Shown one piece after another: positions 46,081-55,648 of a stretch of DNA of 64,000 nt. The first letter of the stretch is position 1. Each line of letters opens with the position of its first letter. The notes beneath the pieces were generated by a model. That model did no database searches and was not told the DNA's origin. It saw only the letters and a list, made by a program, of their open reading frames with translations. The stretch is from Dyadobacter sp. CY312 (GTDB lineage Bacteria; Bacteroidota; Bacteroidia; Cytophagales; Spirosomataceae). Where the stretch lies: NCBI RefSeq assembly GCF_021390535.1, contig NZ_JAJUXG010000019.1, positions 62,001-126,000 of the forward strand, written 5' to 3'. The position numbers and the translations under genes are program-made.

Positions 46081-47121
46081 ATGGAAAAAGAAGTTACTAT
46101 ATACGACATTGCCAAAATACTCCATATTTCTCCGGCTACGGTAAGCCGGGCTTTGAACGATCATCCGGCGATAAATAGTAAAACAAAACTTTCCATAGCA
46201 GCAAAGGCGGCGGAATTGGGCTACCGATCCAATACATTTGCCAGTAATCTGAGACGTAAAAGCACGAGCACGCTCGGTGTTATTGTGCCAAGGCTGGATA
46301 GTAGTTTTATGTCTGCGGTGCTGGCAGGAATGGAATCTGTTGCAAATCGTGCCGGTTATAACCTGTTAATAAGCCAGTCACTGGAATCGGAAAGCAAGGA
46401 GAGAGCCAATGCACGAACCATGTATAACAGTCGGGTGGACGGTCTGCTGGTTTCTCTGGCCTATGATACTGACGGATTTGATCATTTTGAAAATTTTGTA
46501 AAGAAGAATGTCCCCATTTTGTTCTTCGACAGAATTTTCGATCATGATGCCTGTGCTGCCATTGTTATCGACAATGAACAGGCAGGTTATGATGTGACCT
46601 CACATCTGATCATGCAGGGTTGCAACAGAATTATGCACGTGACGGGTAATCTGAAAAGAAACGTTTATTCGGAAAGGTACCGGGGATATCGAAGTGCATT
46701 GGAAGCTCATGGTGTGCTGTTCGATGAGTCACTTGTAACCGAAACGGATCTTTCACGAGAGGCTGGCAAAGATGCAATTGCGAAACTTGCGGATATGTCA
46801 ATCCTCCCGGATGGCATTTTTATAGCAAACGATGTCTGTGCAATCAGTTGTGTGAAAGAGTTAAAACAACGTGGCTACCGAATTCCCGAGGATATTGCCG
46901 TTGCAGGGTTCAACAATGATCCGGTAGCGGAAGTAGTGGAGCCCAACCTGACTACGATATATTATCCTGGCAGAGAAATGGGCGAAATTGCAGTCAAAAC
47001 AATGATTGACCATCTGAACGGAACCGTGAGTATGGACACTGTAAACACAGTTATCATGAAGTCAGATCTGATTGTCAGAGACTCTTCCTTGAAGTTGACA
47101 GGAAAGTATCAGGTAAATTAG
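46081..47121 (+). CDS. LacI/GalR-family transcriptional repressor
   Basis: A 346-residue regulator. The DNA-binding domain is at residues about 4-58: VTIYDIAKILHISPATVSRALNDHPAINSKTK, followed by the hinge helix ASNLRRK. A periplasmic-binding-protein-like effector domain fills the rest (LGVIVPRLDSSFMSAVLAGME, DGIFIANDVCAISCVKELK). It probably represses the divergent uxuA operon and itself through the two identical palindromes, with a hexuronate-derived sugar acid as inducer. It converges on the DUF3748 gene, 21 bp away, without a clear terminator in that gap. Confidence 0.94.
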   Translation: MEKEVTIYDIAKILHISPATVSRALNDHPAINSKTKLSIAAKAAELGYRSNTFASNLRRKSTSTLGVIVPRLDSSFMSAVLAGMESVANRAGYNLLISQSLESESKERANARTMYNSRVDGLLVSLAYDTDGFDHFENFVKKNVPILFFDRIFDHDACAAIVIDNEQAGYDVTSHLIMQGCNRIMHVTGNLKRNVYSERYRGYRSALEAHGVLFDESLVTETDLSREAGKDAIAKLADMSILPDGIFIANDVCAISCVKELKQRGYRIPEDIAVAGFNNDPVAEVVEPNLTTIYYPGREMGEIAVKTMIDHLNGTVSMDTVNTVIMKSDLIVRDSSLKLTGKYQVN

Positions 47122-47142
47122 TTCTGTCACCAAAGTGTTTTT

Positions 47143-48504
47143 TTACCTTACTCTTTTGACAAAAATCTGCTGGGTAGCAACACCGCTTTTTCCAGATTTT
47201 ACAAACCTGTTAAATGCAATTGTTTTACCGTCCGGTGACCAAACAGAATTGGTAGGCGCAGGCGCAGTGGCCTCTGTTAGTTTTTCAAATCTTTTGCTAA
47301 AAGGATCATTTCCTGTTCTGCACAAAATCAGACTGCCATTCCAAACATAACTCACATGTTTTCCGTCAGGATGCCAGCGAAGGTTTCCTGCTACGTCCGA
47401 ATTATGTTCTGTCAGCTGTGTTGCACTCCCACCATTTGGAGAAATAATAAAAACCTGCTGAACTCCATTTTGGTCGTATGCCATGTATGCCAGCATGGAT
47501 CCGTCGGGTGAGGACCGTACAATGCCTGAACAACCCGGTTTGGCTGAATTGGCGGTGAAAGTAAGGCGTCTTTGAACTGCACCTTTTGGTGGCATTGGAA
47601 AAGTTGTTTCGGTACCTTCCAATGGACCAGATTCTCCGGGAATTGTAATGTCTTCGGGTATATCCACTACAAATACCTCCGGAACATCTTTTCCGTTTTT
47701 GTCTCTTACCGTGCCCAGAAATGCCCTTGCAAGTTGTCTTTTGTTGTCTTTTTGTAAATATCCGTTTGTGCCAATCCAGCTGTCACTGGCTGCATGGCTG
47801 ATTTCGTCACTACCTGATTTTGGCTCAGGCACTACAAGTACAACCAATGCACTAAACCAGTTTCCGGAAACATTCTCTTCGTTTGTGTCAACTTCCACAG
47901 CCTTTCCTCTTCGGGAAACCCCGATCGTCCGAAGATTTTGACGGGTACCTGAGCTGTCTTCCAATGCCTTCATAATGGCGTCGTTGTAAGTAAATCCAAT
48001 CCACTGTCCGTCTCCGCTCCATTCGTGCCTGTGGGTTCCTCCCCGCAAAGCCCCGGGCGTGAATGGAAATGTTACGTCACGGGCATCCATGTAAACAGGC
48101 ACATTCGGATTTTGATCTTCGATAATTACTCCCGTGCGGCGCCATTGCTGGTAGGGATTTTCTTTGGTACCTGATGCCAATCCATGAATGAACACGACTG
48201 TATTCTCCTTTGAACTATAACTAACCGCTCCCGCACCCGGTCCCCAGGGTTGATTATTCTTTATTTCAAATAAAATCTTTTTTTCGCCTGTCAGGATATT
48301 TACTTTCTCGATCCTGGACGAAGCCGGAATCCCTCCTTCATCCGTGCGGGTATCATACACCAGCCATTCACCGTCGGGCGAAAAATTATCGTTGTTGTCC
48401 AGATCGTGGTTATAACTCAAATCTGTGGTGATCTGTTTCTCGTTCGAATCGGTTTGGCAGGAACTCATTGCGGCAATAAGTAAAATAATAAGAATTGATT
48501 TCAA
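47143..48504 (-). CDS. DUF3748 / YidR-like beta-propeller lipoprotein
   Basis: A 453-residue lipoprotein (MSSCQTDS, Cys near 16). It has WD40/TolB-like propeller repeats, visible as DNNDNFSPDGEWLVYDTR, WSGDGQWIGFTYN, SPDGSMLAYMAYD, WHPDGKHVSYVWN and WSPDGKTIAFNRF. Long inserts such as TLGTVRDKNGK-like AFLGTVRDKNGKDVPEVFVVDIP match the DUF3748 type (E. coli YidR is, from memory, a member). Biochemical role unknown; a sugar-binding or hydrolytic role would fit the operon. Last gene of the kinase-HAD operon, 49 bp after its neighbour. Exported and membrane-anchored. Confidence 0.82.
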   Translation of the reverse strand: MKSILIILLIAAMSSCQTDSNEKQITTDLSYNHDLDNNDNFSPDGEWLVYDTRTDEGGIPASSRIEKVNILTGEKKILFEIKNNQPWGPGAGAVSYSSKENTVVFIHGLASGTKENPYQQWRRTGVIIEDQNPNVPVYMDARDVTFPFTPGALRGGTHRHEWSGDGQWIGFTYNDAIMKALEDSSGTRQNLRTIGVSRRGKAVEVDTNEENVSGNWFSALVVLVVPEPKSGSDEISHAASDSWIGTNGYLQKDNKRQLARAFLGTVRDKNGKDVPEVFVVDIPEDITIPGESGPLEGTETTFPMPPKGAVQRRLTFTANSAKPGCSGIVRSSPDGSMLAYMAYDQNGVQQVFIISPNGGSATQLTEHNSDVAGNLRWHPDGKHVSYVWNGSLILCRTGNDPFSKRFEKLTEATAPAPTNSVWSPDGKTIAFNRFVKSGKSGVATQQIFVKRVR

Positions 48505-48553
48505 AGTTACAGCGGGTATGTTTATTGGAAAAGGAAAAACCTGCTTGACTATA

Positions 48554-50782
48554 TCATTTGTTAACCGGTGCGCTAATCACGCCAAGGTATCTGCCCATCC
48601 AGTAAGGAAGCAGCCATATGTCACCTGCACTATGTTCAGAAGAACCGTTGCTGTGGGTGCGGTCGAGATTAAAAGTATTTCCGTTGTGTCTTTGGATTGG
48701 TCTTTCATCGGGTGGAAGTACTTCTTTGGTTGTCTGTTTCCGGAAATTAGGTTCTACCATCTCAATGTCTTTTCTATGGCTGTTTCTAATCTGCCAGTCG
48801 ATCAGATCCAAAGGATGTTCCTGCAGGTACCAGACCGCTTCATTTAAGTCAAACTTGTTTGTGCCGGTCAGGGCAGTGAAAATATTCCAGGCTCCTTCTT
48901 TTTCTGGTCTTTCTGCCTGCCAGTGGTCGAGAATTGCTTCCTTGTATTTTGCCTTCAGGGTGTCGTTCAATGCATAACGATAAAGTCCCCAATAGCCCAC
49001 AAAATACATTTCATCATCGGAGTGGTTCCAGCCGTCGGACATGTGTTTGCTGTGTTCATCGGCATCTTCCGGTGCTTTTCCAATCACACTCATCGGGCGC
49101 ATCAGGTTTTCGAGATAACCGTTTTTAGTCATCAGTTCCAATGCTTTTTCCTTATACTTTTCCTTTTTGGTAAAATGATAAGCCGTTTGCAACATCGACA
49201 CAATGTTGGACGAGTTGAGTTTTCTATCCCCGACATTGACAGGAAAAGCGTTCACATATTCCGGATTCCATTTTCCCCACATCGTAGGTTTGCCATCGAA
49301 GTCGATCAGATACATGTCATTTTTAATGATATGAGACATTACTGTGTCGATCAGCGTAATGGCGCGGGTTTTAAGATTGGTATCGTCAACCAGCTCCGCC
49401 ATCGCTCCGAAGGCGAATATATGCCCGATTACCTCGTCACTGCTCGTAGTCGATTTCCAGTCCCATTCTTTATTTGAAGCATGTTGCCAACGTTCCGGAT
49501 CTCCAAGTTCATTGATGTGACCGGATCGCTCAAAAGATCTTGAAGGAAAACCAGGAACCGGATTAATATCATACAGCCTCTCCATGGCATCCATTGATTC
49601 CCGGCAGTTTTGCAGCGCGGCAGAATCTTTGGTAACTGCATATCTGAAAATCTCGCCGCCCAGATACATGGAAGTCCATAGTCCGTCGTTGTCCGAATCT
49701 TCCATAAATCCGGTGGATAGGTCACCGCGATTCATTCCGCGTACCGTAGCATTAAAACCATTACGGATGTGACGAAGCCTTACCTGCTCTTCAAAATAAA
49801 GCGCTTTTTGTTCCAATGTCATTTCCTTAAACTCAATTTGCGCCAGACCGGAATTAGTCAGTACCAGCACAGAATTTTTCGGTCCTGCGCTGATTTGTCG
49901 GACCTTATTGCCCGGTAGCCAGCGTTCTCCGTTGTAGTAATCATATTTTCCGTCGGCACGCAGTGCAAATGTGCCGTCTGTTGATCCAAACCACAGCTTT
50001 TCATTAATTACTTTCACCGACTCGATGTTGGTGACTGGCAATTTTCTGTTGATTTCGCCAAGTTGCTTCTTTGCTTTAATATCGTATTCCAGATAACCGT
50101 CGTTGCTTCCGATTATGGCAATGGTTTGCTTTTTGTAAAGATCAAAGGATGTAAAGCTGCTACCCTCCAATACCTTTAGCAGCTTCTTGTCAGTTGGGCT
50201 AAATGTTGAAAGCGTTTTTTTTCCAAGAATCCAGAATTGGGAGTCAACTGTATTGTATCGTATTTCCAAAACTTCATCATCCGGAAGGTTTCCGCTCCAA
50301 AGATTTTTAGAATCCTGTATCAGCTGTAATGACCTGCCGTCGGAGATAAGAAAAGCAAAATTTTGTCCTCCTTCAAATATCCGTGCACCGGGGAGCGTAT
50401 GTCTGGAAAATAGCTTTCCTGCCCAGGCATTGCTAAAAACCACGGAGTCGCTCAGGTATACGAGTTGATTCTCATAACTGCCAATGGCGGATATTTTTTT
50501 GTCTTTCATAAACCGGTACGAGTTATCCGGCGAAATGGTGCCGTGATACAGAAAACGACCGTTATGAGGATGTAACAGGCCTTGTTTTGATAATATTTGT
50601 ACTTTCCCGTTGTTGTCCGAAAAGGCTTGCAGCAGGTTTTGTGTTACCGTATCGGAATAATACTTTACACTGAGATCCTGCACAAATGGCTTGTCTTCAT
50701 GTACGGGTTGGGTTGATTTTTTAGAACAGGAAAGCATTCCTGATATACTTAAAATCAAAAGGAAGGTTAGGATTTTTTGCAT
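48554..50782 (-). CDS. Propeller plus six-hairpin-glycosidase-like lipoprotein
   Basis: A 742-residue lipoprotein starting at MQKILTFLLILSIS; the earlier Met at 50818 adds 12 residues before the signal and is less likely. The lipobox is GMLSCSKK. Residues about 40-295 look like a sensor or two-component-type beta-propeller (IIGSNDGYLEYDIKAKK, LWFGSTDGTFALRADGKY). Residues about 300-735 look like an (alpha/alpha)6 barrel with DNDGLWTSMYLGGEIFRYAV, SDEVIGHIFAFGAMAEL and DGWNHSDDEMYFVGYWGLYRY, similar to non-reducing-end glycuronidases or lyases. A glycan enzyme with its own propeller is the best reading. It lies 58 bp after the BNR gene. Confidence 0.72.
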   Translation of the reverse strand: MQKILTFLLILSISGMLSCSKKSTQPVHEDKPFVQDLSVKYYSDTVTQNLLQAFSDNNGKVQILSKQGLLHPHNGRFLYHGTISPDNSYRFMKDKKISAIGSYENQLVYLSDSVVFSNAWAGKLFSRHTLPGARIFEGGQNFAFLISDGRSLQLIQDSKNLWSGNLPDDEVLEIRYNTVDSQFWILGKKTLSTFSPTDKKLLKVLEGSSFTSFDLYKKQTIAIIGSNDGYLEYDIKAKKQLGEINRKLPVTNIESVKVINEKLWFGSTDGTFALRADGKYDYYNGERWLPGNKVRQISAGPKNSVLVLTNSGLAQIEFKEMTLEQKALYFEEQVRLRHIRNGFNATVRGMNRGDLSTGFMEDSDNDGLWTSMYLGGEIFRYAVTKDSAALQNCRESMDAMERLYDINPVPGFPSRSFERSGHINELGDPERWQHASNKEWDWKSTTSSDEVIGHIFAFGAMAELVDDTNLKTRAITLIDTVMSHIIKNDMYLIDFDGKPTMWGKWNPEYVNAFPVNVGDRKLNSSNIVSMLQTAYHFTKKEKYKEKALELMTKNGYLENLMRPMSVIGKAPEDADEHSKHMSDGWNHSDDEMYFVGYWGLYRYALNDTLKAKYKEAILDHWQAERPEKEGAWNIFTALTGTNKFDLNEAVWYLQEHPLDLIDWQIRNSHRKDIEMVEPNFRKQTTKEVLPPDERPIQRHNGNTFNLDRTHSNGSSEHSAGDIWLLPYWMGRYLGVISAPVNK

Positions 50783-50840
50783 TGTCTGGTATTTAAAATT
50801 GCCTTGATGTTGAGTCATAATCTGCTATCGGAACCAAAAA

Positions 50841-52007
50841 TTATTTGATCAGCTTTGGGTTCACAACCACGTATTTAATTGATTTTTTGTTCTTCTCAGG
50901 ATGATAGGAATAAGATAAATGGAGCATGCCGTCTTTGGTCTGGATCAGCGAAGGGTAGGAGTATCCACCTTTTTTTGACTCGTCATTTTCAATATAGGTT
51001 TTCCATTTCCAGGTCTGCCCTTCATCGTCTGAGATACGCAGACTTAACTGATAGCGGCCATCGTAAATGTCATTTCCAAGAAAAGCCAATCGCCCATCCT
51101 GCAATACCAATAACTCCACACTGGCCGTGTTCGGAATGTCTGTCTTCTTTGTGGCATCCCATGTTACGCCTCCATCAGCAGACTCGCTGACATGCACACG
51201 TGTAGGCCCATCGCCGCTATCACGCATGTAAGCGAGCAGATTTCCATTTTTTTTCCTGATAACGGCAGGCTGTATAGGTCCGCGGCCAACTACGGGCAGT
51301 CCGGGCAGCCAGCTTGTACCATCGTCTTCCGATATTGCCATCATCGACATGTTGTAACCATCCGAATAAAGAGGCAATACAATTTTGCCCTTTGGTAACA
51401 GCAATGGTTTTATGCGTGTCATCCAGCCAATGCTCCTTTTTGGTGAATCTCTGGAAGCTTCAATGATCATTGCATCATATTTGGGAGCATAACCTGCCCA
51501 GCCAATGGCAGATTCCGGAAGTTTTTTAAATTTTGCTTCAACCTCTTCTGCAAATTTCTGATCGGGTTTAAGGAGAATGTTATCCTGCCAGTTCCATTCA
51601 GGAGCACCATCTTTTTCATAGCTTACAGAAGTTCTTAATCTCAGAATGGATTGTTCCCATAAATTGGCCTGTACCGCAATCCAAACCAGAAATAGTTTTC
51701 CGGAGCTATTCAGAAACAATACAGGATTACAGTCGGGGATGTGAGGTGTATCAGCCATCAAAAATGGTTCGGACCAGTTTTTTTGGCCTTTTTTAAGTCT
51801 TGCGCCCATTATCTTGACATCGTCCGATTTGCGTTCGCCGCTTCCCTGAAACCATGCAATGAGCATATCGCCATTGGGCAGGTTCACCAGGCTGCTGCCG
51901 TGTACATGCTGTTCCTGTTGCGGAAAAACCAGTCCCTGCTGTACAATCTGAGCCGACAAAAAGCCTGGCAAACAGAATAGTAATATTGTTAAAAAATAAT
52001 TTTTCAT
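50841..52007 (-). CDS. BNR/sialidase-fold secreted protein
   Basis: A 388-residue secreted six-bladed propeller protein with a signal peptide (1-19, GFLSAQ). Asp-box motifs are visible: SEDDGTSWL, SADGGVTW and SDDEGQTWK. An RxxxSxGWMTRIKPLLLPKGKIVLPLYSDG stretch and YSYPSLIQTKDGMLHLSYSYH are typical of the BNR-repeat family (PF13088). An arginine triad for true sialidase is not clear, so it may be another exo-glycosidase or lyase of the fold. It is in an operon with the kinase-HAD fusion (57 bp upstream) and the 742-residue lipoprotein. Confidence 0.82.
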   Translation of the reverse strand: MKNYFLTILLFCLPGFLSAQIVQQGLVFPQQEQHVHGSSLVNLPNGDMLIAWFQGSGERKSDDVKIMGARLKKGQKNWSEPFLMADTPHIPDCNPVLFLNSSGKLFLVWIAVQANLWEQSILRLRTSVSYEKDGAPEWNWQDNILLKPDQKFAEEVEAKFKKLPESAIGWAGYAPKYDAMIIEASRDSPKRSIGWMTRIKPLLLPKGKIVLPLYSDGYNMSMMAISEDDGTSWLPGLPVVGRGPIQPAVIRKKNGNLLAYMRDSGDGPTRVHVSESADGGVTWDATKKTDIPNTASVELLVLQDGRLAFLGNDIYDGRYQLSLRISDDEGQTWKWKTYIENDESKKGGYSYPSLIQTKDGMLHLSYSYHPEKNKKSIKYVVVNPKLIK

Positions 52008-52064
52008 TTTAAGGAAATCAGGCGCGTGGAGTGGCTGATTATAAGTTGTTGTATTGAATAATTA

Positions 52065-54005
52065 TCAGGCATTTGTATAGTCTTCCTGTTCCTGAAACAG
52101 GAGCGAAGCCAATTTTTTGTATTGAGAAAAATCAGGAATAAGCAATTGGGCGCCGGCTCTGACAAGTCTTGGACGTTTGGCCGGATTGTGTCCGAAACGT
52201 TGCTGCTCGTTGCTCGTGATCCCTACCGAAATGCCTCCTGCCCGCCTTCCTTCCCGAATTTCGTCTGGGCCGTCTCCGAACACAGCCAGTTCGTTACCTT
52301 TCAAATTGTGGTCTTTTATGATATTCTCAATGATCATCTTTTTCGAAAACTTGGTGTACTCTCTCAATGCACCATAAATACCCCCGTCGAACAGGTCTGC
52401 ATAACCGAGCGCTTCTGCCTCTTTTTTTACGTCATCCACATCCGTTCCGCTTGCCAGGTACATTTTTACGCCTCTTTCTTTAAGCAGATACAAGAAATTT
52501 ACAGCGCCTTTCATTGTAAAATCTTCCTGTGACAGTTCACCTGATTCCAGTTTTGCCATGCGCTTGTTCACCAGCTCCATCAATGCATCGTTGTACATTT
52601 CTTTATACTGGAATTTATCCAGGATCTGATCCGCAGGTACAAATCCGAATTCTTTTACAAGCCCCACCAGTCCTTCCATTTGATAAATGGTCTGTATACC
52701 AGTTGTTTTGTGAATAAATTCTTTCACTTGTGCCAACACGCTCCTGAAAGTTTCCTGATCTATGGTAGTGTACTGCGCGCCTAAAATGGACTTCATCATC
52801 ACAGGTTCCATAATTTCCTCCCAGCCTTGTCTGAGGGAACTGATGGTGCCGTCATGATCGAAAACGGCGTGACGGATATGCCCCAGTTTTTCCATTACTT
52901 CCGGATCACAAAGTTCAAAATCAGTATCGGGGACAAAAACAGCGCTTCTTTCGTCGGCGGCCAGGTCGGAGTTGTAAATAAAATCCGGTTCGTGGCTGAT
53001 ATTTTTGATCTCATTTCCGTTTGCCGTGCCGGTGGTGTATCTCTTTTGCACAGTTACGGCCGCTGCGAAGTTGGCAAAGACAGCAGCTTCGGATACAGGT
53101 ATTCCTGCGGCCAGACAGAGCGTTATTGCACTGATTGTGGTGTCGCCCGCTCCAACAGTATCCAGTTTATTTTTCAGCTGTAAACCGGGGACATGATAAT
53201 GACCGTTGGCATCAAATGAGATAATGCCCCTTTCGCCGCAGGTTACAAATACCGGTTTTTGGCTCTTTTTGAAAACCTGACTACCAAATTTTTCTATATC
53301 GTTAAAAGGGACCACATCATCATAATTAACAGGCTGACCTACCAGGGATGCTATTTCACGGTCGTTGGCTTTGAGATACGTATTGTGGAAACGGTCATTG
53401 AAGTGCCGGGAATCCAGCATCACAATTTTGTCGCTGTATTTAGCAAACAACGCATTTGCAGCATCGATAAAACTGCTGTTGGTAATGCTGCCAGTTACCT
53501 GTTGGTTAAAAATAACTGCGTCATATTCCTGCAAAGCGGATTCCAGTGCAGCCAGAATAAGCTCGTCGGTCTTTATGCTTCGTTTGTTGTAAACTCCGAA
53601 ATCGATCCTTGGCTGCTCCTTTTCGTCAAGATGTCTCTTTAAATATGTATAGGTATCAAAAGTTTCATGTTGGATAAAAAGTGAAGATACATCCGTACCC
53701 AGGCCATGCAACTGGAAAGTGAGTTCTCTGCCGTGCATGTCATTCCCAACTGTGCCTATCACTTTAATAGAAGCAGGGGTTAACGCAGCCAGATTAGCCA
53801 CCACGTTGGCAGCGCCTCCCGGTGTGTAATACTGTCGGCTTACGGTTTCGGTCATAAGTCCGGTTTCAATGGATACTTCGGATCCCTGTTGATCCATGAT
53901 CCAGTAACAGTCGAGGCAAAAATCGCCATAGACAGCAATTTTGACTGTTGATATCTTTTCAAGAATGTCTTCTATGCGGTTATGGTCCATTTCTGAAAGG
54001 GTCAA
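52065..54005 (-). CDS. Fused PfkB-family sugar kinase and HAD phosphatase
   Basis: A 646-residue cytoplasmic protein joining two domains that act in opposite directions. Residues about 20-330 are a ribokinase/RfaE-like PfkB kinase (YTPGGAANVVANLAAL at 60-75; catalytic Asp288 in DTVGAGDTT). Residues about 375-640 are a HAD hydrolase (VFDHDGTISS, DxDGT at 383-387; YLASGTDVDDVKKEA; FGDGPDEIREGRRAGG). Both sets of catalytic residues are intact. HldE-type proteins instead fuse the kinase to an adenylyltransferase. The pair could make then hydrolyse different phosphates, or regulate a sugar-phosphate pool. First gene of the BNR operon. An alternative start is at 53990. Confidence 0.9.
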   Translation of the reverse strand: MTLSEMDHNRIEDILEKISTVKIAVYGDFCLDCYWIMDQQGSEVSIETGLMTETVSRQYYTPGGAANVVANLAALTPASIKVIGTVGNDMHGRELTFQLHGLGTDVSSLFIQHETFDTYTYLKRHLDEKEQPRIDFGVYNKRSIKTDELILAALESALQEYDAVIFNQQVTGSITNSSFIDAANALFAKYSDKIVMLDSRHFNDRFHNTYLKANDREIASLVGQPVNYDDVVPFNDIEKFGSQVFKKSQKPVFVTCGERGIISFDANGHYHVPGLQLKNKLDTVGAGDTTISAITLCLAAGIPVSEAAVFANFAAAVTVQKRYTTGTANGNEIKNISHEPDFIYNSDLAADERSAVFVPDTDFELCDPEVMEKLGHIRHAVFDHDGTISSLRQGWEEIMEPVMMKSILGAQYTTIDQETFRSVLAQVKEFIHKTTGIQTIYQMEGLVGLVKEFGFVPADQILDKFQYKEMYNDALMELVNKRMAKLESGELSQEDFTMKGAVNFLYLLKERGVKMYLASGTDVDDVKKEAEALGYADLFDGGIYGALREYTKFSKKMIIENIIKDHNLKGNELAVFGDGPDEIREGRRAGGISVGITSNEQQRFGHNPAKRPRLVRAGAQLLIPDFSQYKKLASLLFQEQEDYTNA

Positions 54006-54571
54006 TTATTTTTAAAGGTTTGGGAATAGCGGATCAGAATCCGTTTCAATATATACTCCCAATGCAAAAAGGCAGGCTATTGCTTGTGTTACCGTTTGGA
54101 ACGTTTCAGGGAAATCGCTTATCCTGCTGCAGTGTTTAAATGCAGCTATTCAAGGCTACGGAATATCCTGATACTGAGTATTTATGATCAATTTGATAAA
54201 TAATTATTTCCTTATTGTTAAATAAAGATCTTTTGCGCAAAATGAAGATAAATTTACGCAAGTTGCGATTTGAATTAGAAAAGGATCCGGTAAATTTATC
54301 ATCAGAAATTCATGACGCCGCACAGAAGAAAACATTAAAGCTAATTTCAATACCAGAATTAACAATTACGCATTTAATGTTTCGCAGTATTTTATAATAT
54401 CATTGACCATAATATCCTTATAATATAGATTTTCAAGAATATTTTTCGAAGAATCATTAAATGGTATTAAATAAAGAATAAAGTAAATAATAGATATAGC
54501 ATTTTGCGCATTACGGCTTTTATGTTGTTCTAAAAAATTAACCAAAAATTATCGATTAAACCCTTACTACT
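54006..54571. other. 566-bp AT-rich gap without a convincing gene
   Basis: The region separates the divergent kinase-HAD operon and the ECF sigma gene. A 60-codon open frame at 54215-54397 lacks any recognisable domain, has weak start context and I do not call it. Long A/T runs at 54400-54560 could hold the promoters of both sides. No strong inverted repeat seen. Confidence 0.5.
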
Positions 54572-55111
54572 GTGGCCCATCCTGACGAGAATATCCTAAG
54601 AAGAGTTACCCAGGGCGATGAAGTTGCCTTCGCCGAACTCTATAATTATTACAAGGGTCCTGCCCTGCGGTTCTCCATCTCTCTTTTGAAGGATGAGGAA
54701 GAAGCAGAAAACATGATACAGGACGTATTTGTGAAGCTTTGGATCAAACGTGAGCAGATCAAACCTGATCACAATTTTAGCTCTTATCTTTTCACCTGTT
54801 TGAGAAACATGGCATTTGACTACTTTAAAAAGGTAGAAAAAAGCGAGCAGCTCAGAAAGCAGTTTATGGAGGGGATGATGCTTGCAGGAGATGAGGAAAA
54901 AGAGGAAAAAGAGCGACGTATATCCCTTGTGCAAAGCGCGGTGGAATCACTCTCACTCAAACGCAAGCTCATTTTGAAACTCAATATTGAGGAAGGAAAG
55001 TCTTATCAGGAAATTGCTGAATTTCTCAGAATATCAAAGAATACAGTAAAAAACCAGCTTGTGAAAGCAAAACAAATACTTCGCGAAAAAGTGGATGTAG
55101 CAACAGCGTAG
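54572..55111 (+). CDS. RNA polymerase ECF sigma-70 factor
   Basis: A 179-residue sigma factor. Region 2 covers about residues 15-90 (AENMIQDVFVKLWIKREQI, FSSYLFTCLRNMAFDYFKK) and region 4 about 118-172 (KRKLILKLNIEEGKSYQEIAEFLRISKNTVKNQLVKAKQILREK). The first possible start in frame is a GTG at 54572; no ATG precedes it. In Bacteroidota such genes usually stand beside a FecR-type anti-sigma gene and a SusC; here neither is found, and a terminator closes the unit 45 bp downstream. It is therefore an orphan. Its targets are not shown. Confidence 0.92.
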   Translation: MAHPDENILRRVTQGDEVAFAELYNYYKGPALRFSISLLKDEEEAENMIQDVFVKLWIKREQIKPDHNFSSYLFTCLRNMAFDYFKKVEKSEQLRKQFMEGMMLAGDEEKEEKERRISLVQSAVESLSLKRKLILKLNIEEGKSYQEIAEFLRISKNTVKNQLVKAKQILREKVDVATA

Positions 55112-55155
55112 CCAGTTTTGTCAGGAATTATACGTTATGTAATGCTTTAAAATGC

Positions 55156-55189
55156 AAAAGACAGGAGTTGGCCAGCTCCTGTCTTTTTT
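55156..55189. terminator. Strong terminator after the sigma gene
   Basis: aaaagacaggag pairs with ctcctgtctttt around an inner tggcca, followed by T residues. A/T runs on both sides make it usable in both directions, also for the 55208-55648 gene. Confidence 0.9.
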
Positions 55190-55207
55190 ATGGTAAGTTA
55201 TTGATAG

Positions 55208-55648
55208 TTAATTACCACCTGCGGCTATTACCAGTACCAACGCCAGGTTTACCCCGAATCCAATTCCCCAATTGGTCCAGACCTTCTTTTGTTTTATCTT
55301 TTTTGCCTTGCGGGTATAGTTTGAATGGTATTCTGCCTGATTGAAAAGAGCCTCATCCGGATAGCCAAGGTTTTGGATTTTTGGAGTTGTTGCCGAAGTT
55401 GCAATTGCAGGTATAAGCCCGATAAGCGGAGAAACAAGACTTGCTATCAAAGTTCCTGTTGCCGCTCCTTTGTATTTTTTGTAATTTCTTTCAGCGTCAA
55501 TCTGACCTTTTACCGAAAGATTTTCTGTTGGCGCCAGGGTATACAATTGCTCCTTCTTTGTTGATACGGATGAATCTGGAGCAAAGTCCTGTGCACTGAT
55601 GGATAGGGAAATTAAAGAGAGAACGCAAGCGAAAAACAATACTTTCAT
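55208..55648 (-). CDS. Small exported membrane protein of unknown function
   Basis: A 146-residue protein with a signal peptide (about 1-19, LSISAQDF), then two hydrophobic segments at about residues 62-86 (GAATGTLIASLVSPLIGLIPAIAT) and 125-145 (WGIGFGVNLALVLVIAAGGN). The basic stretch NYTRKAKKIKQKKVW lies between them. I do not recognise a named family, though the pattern is common in Cytophagales. It converges on the sigma gene and shares its terminator. No catalytic motif is seen. Confidence 0.65.
   Translation of the reverse strand: MKVLFFACVLSLISLSISAQDFAPDSSVSTKKEQLYTLAPTENLSVKGQIDAERNYKKYKGAATGTLIASLVSPLIGLIPAIATSATTPKIQNLGYPDEALFNQAEYHSNYTRKAKKIKQKKVWTNWGIGFGVNLALVLVIAAGGN

Noticed and set aside
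50841-52007. True exo-sialidase for sialic acid release
   Set aside because: Asp-boxes are clear but the Arg triad and sialic acid genes (nanA, nanE, transporter) are not seen nearby.
54215-54397. 60-codon open frame on the plus strand
   Set aside because: Low complexity, weak start context and no domain; gap is better read as a promoter region.
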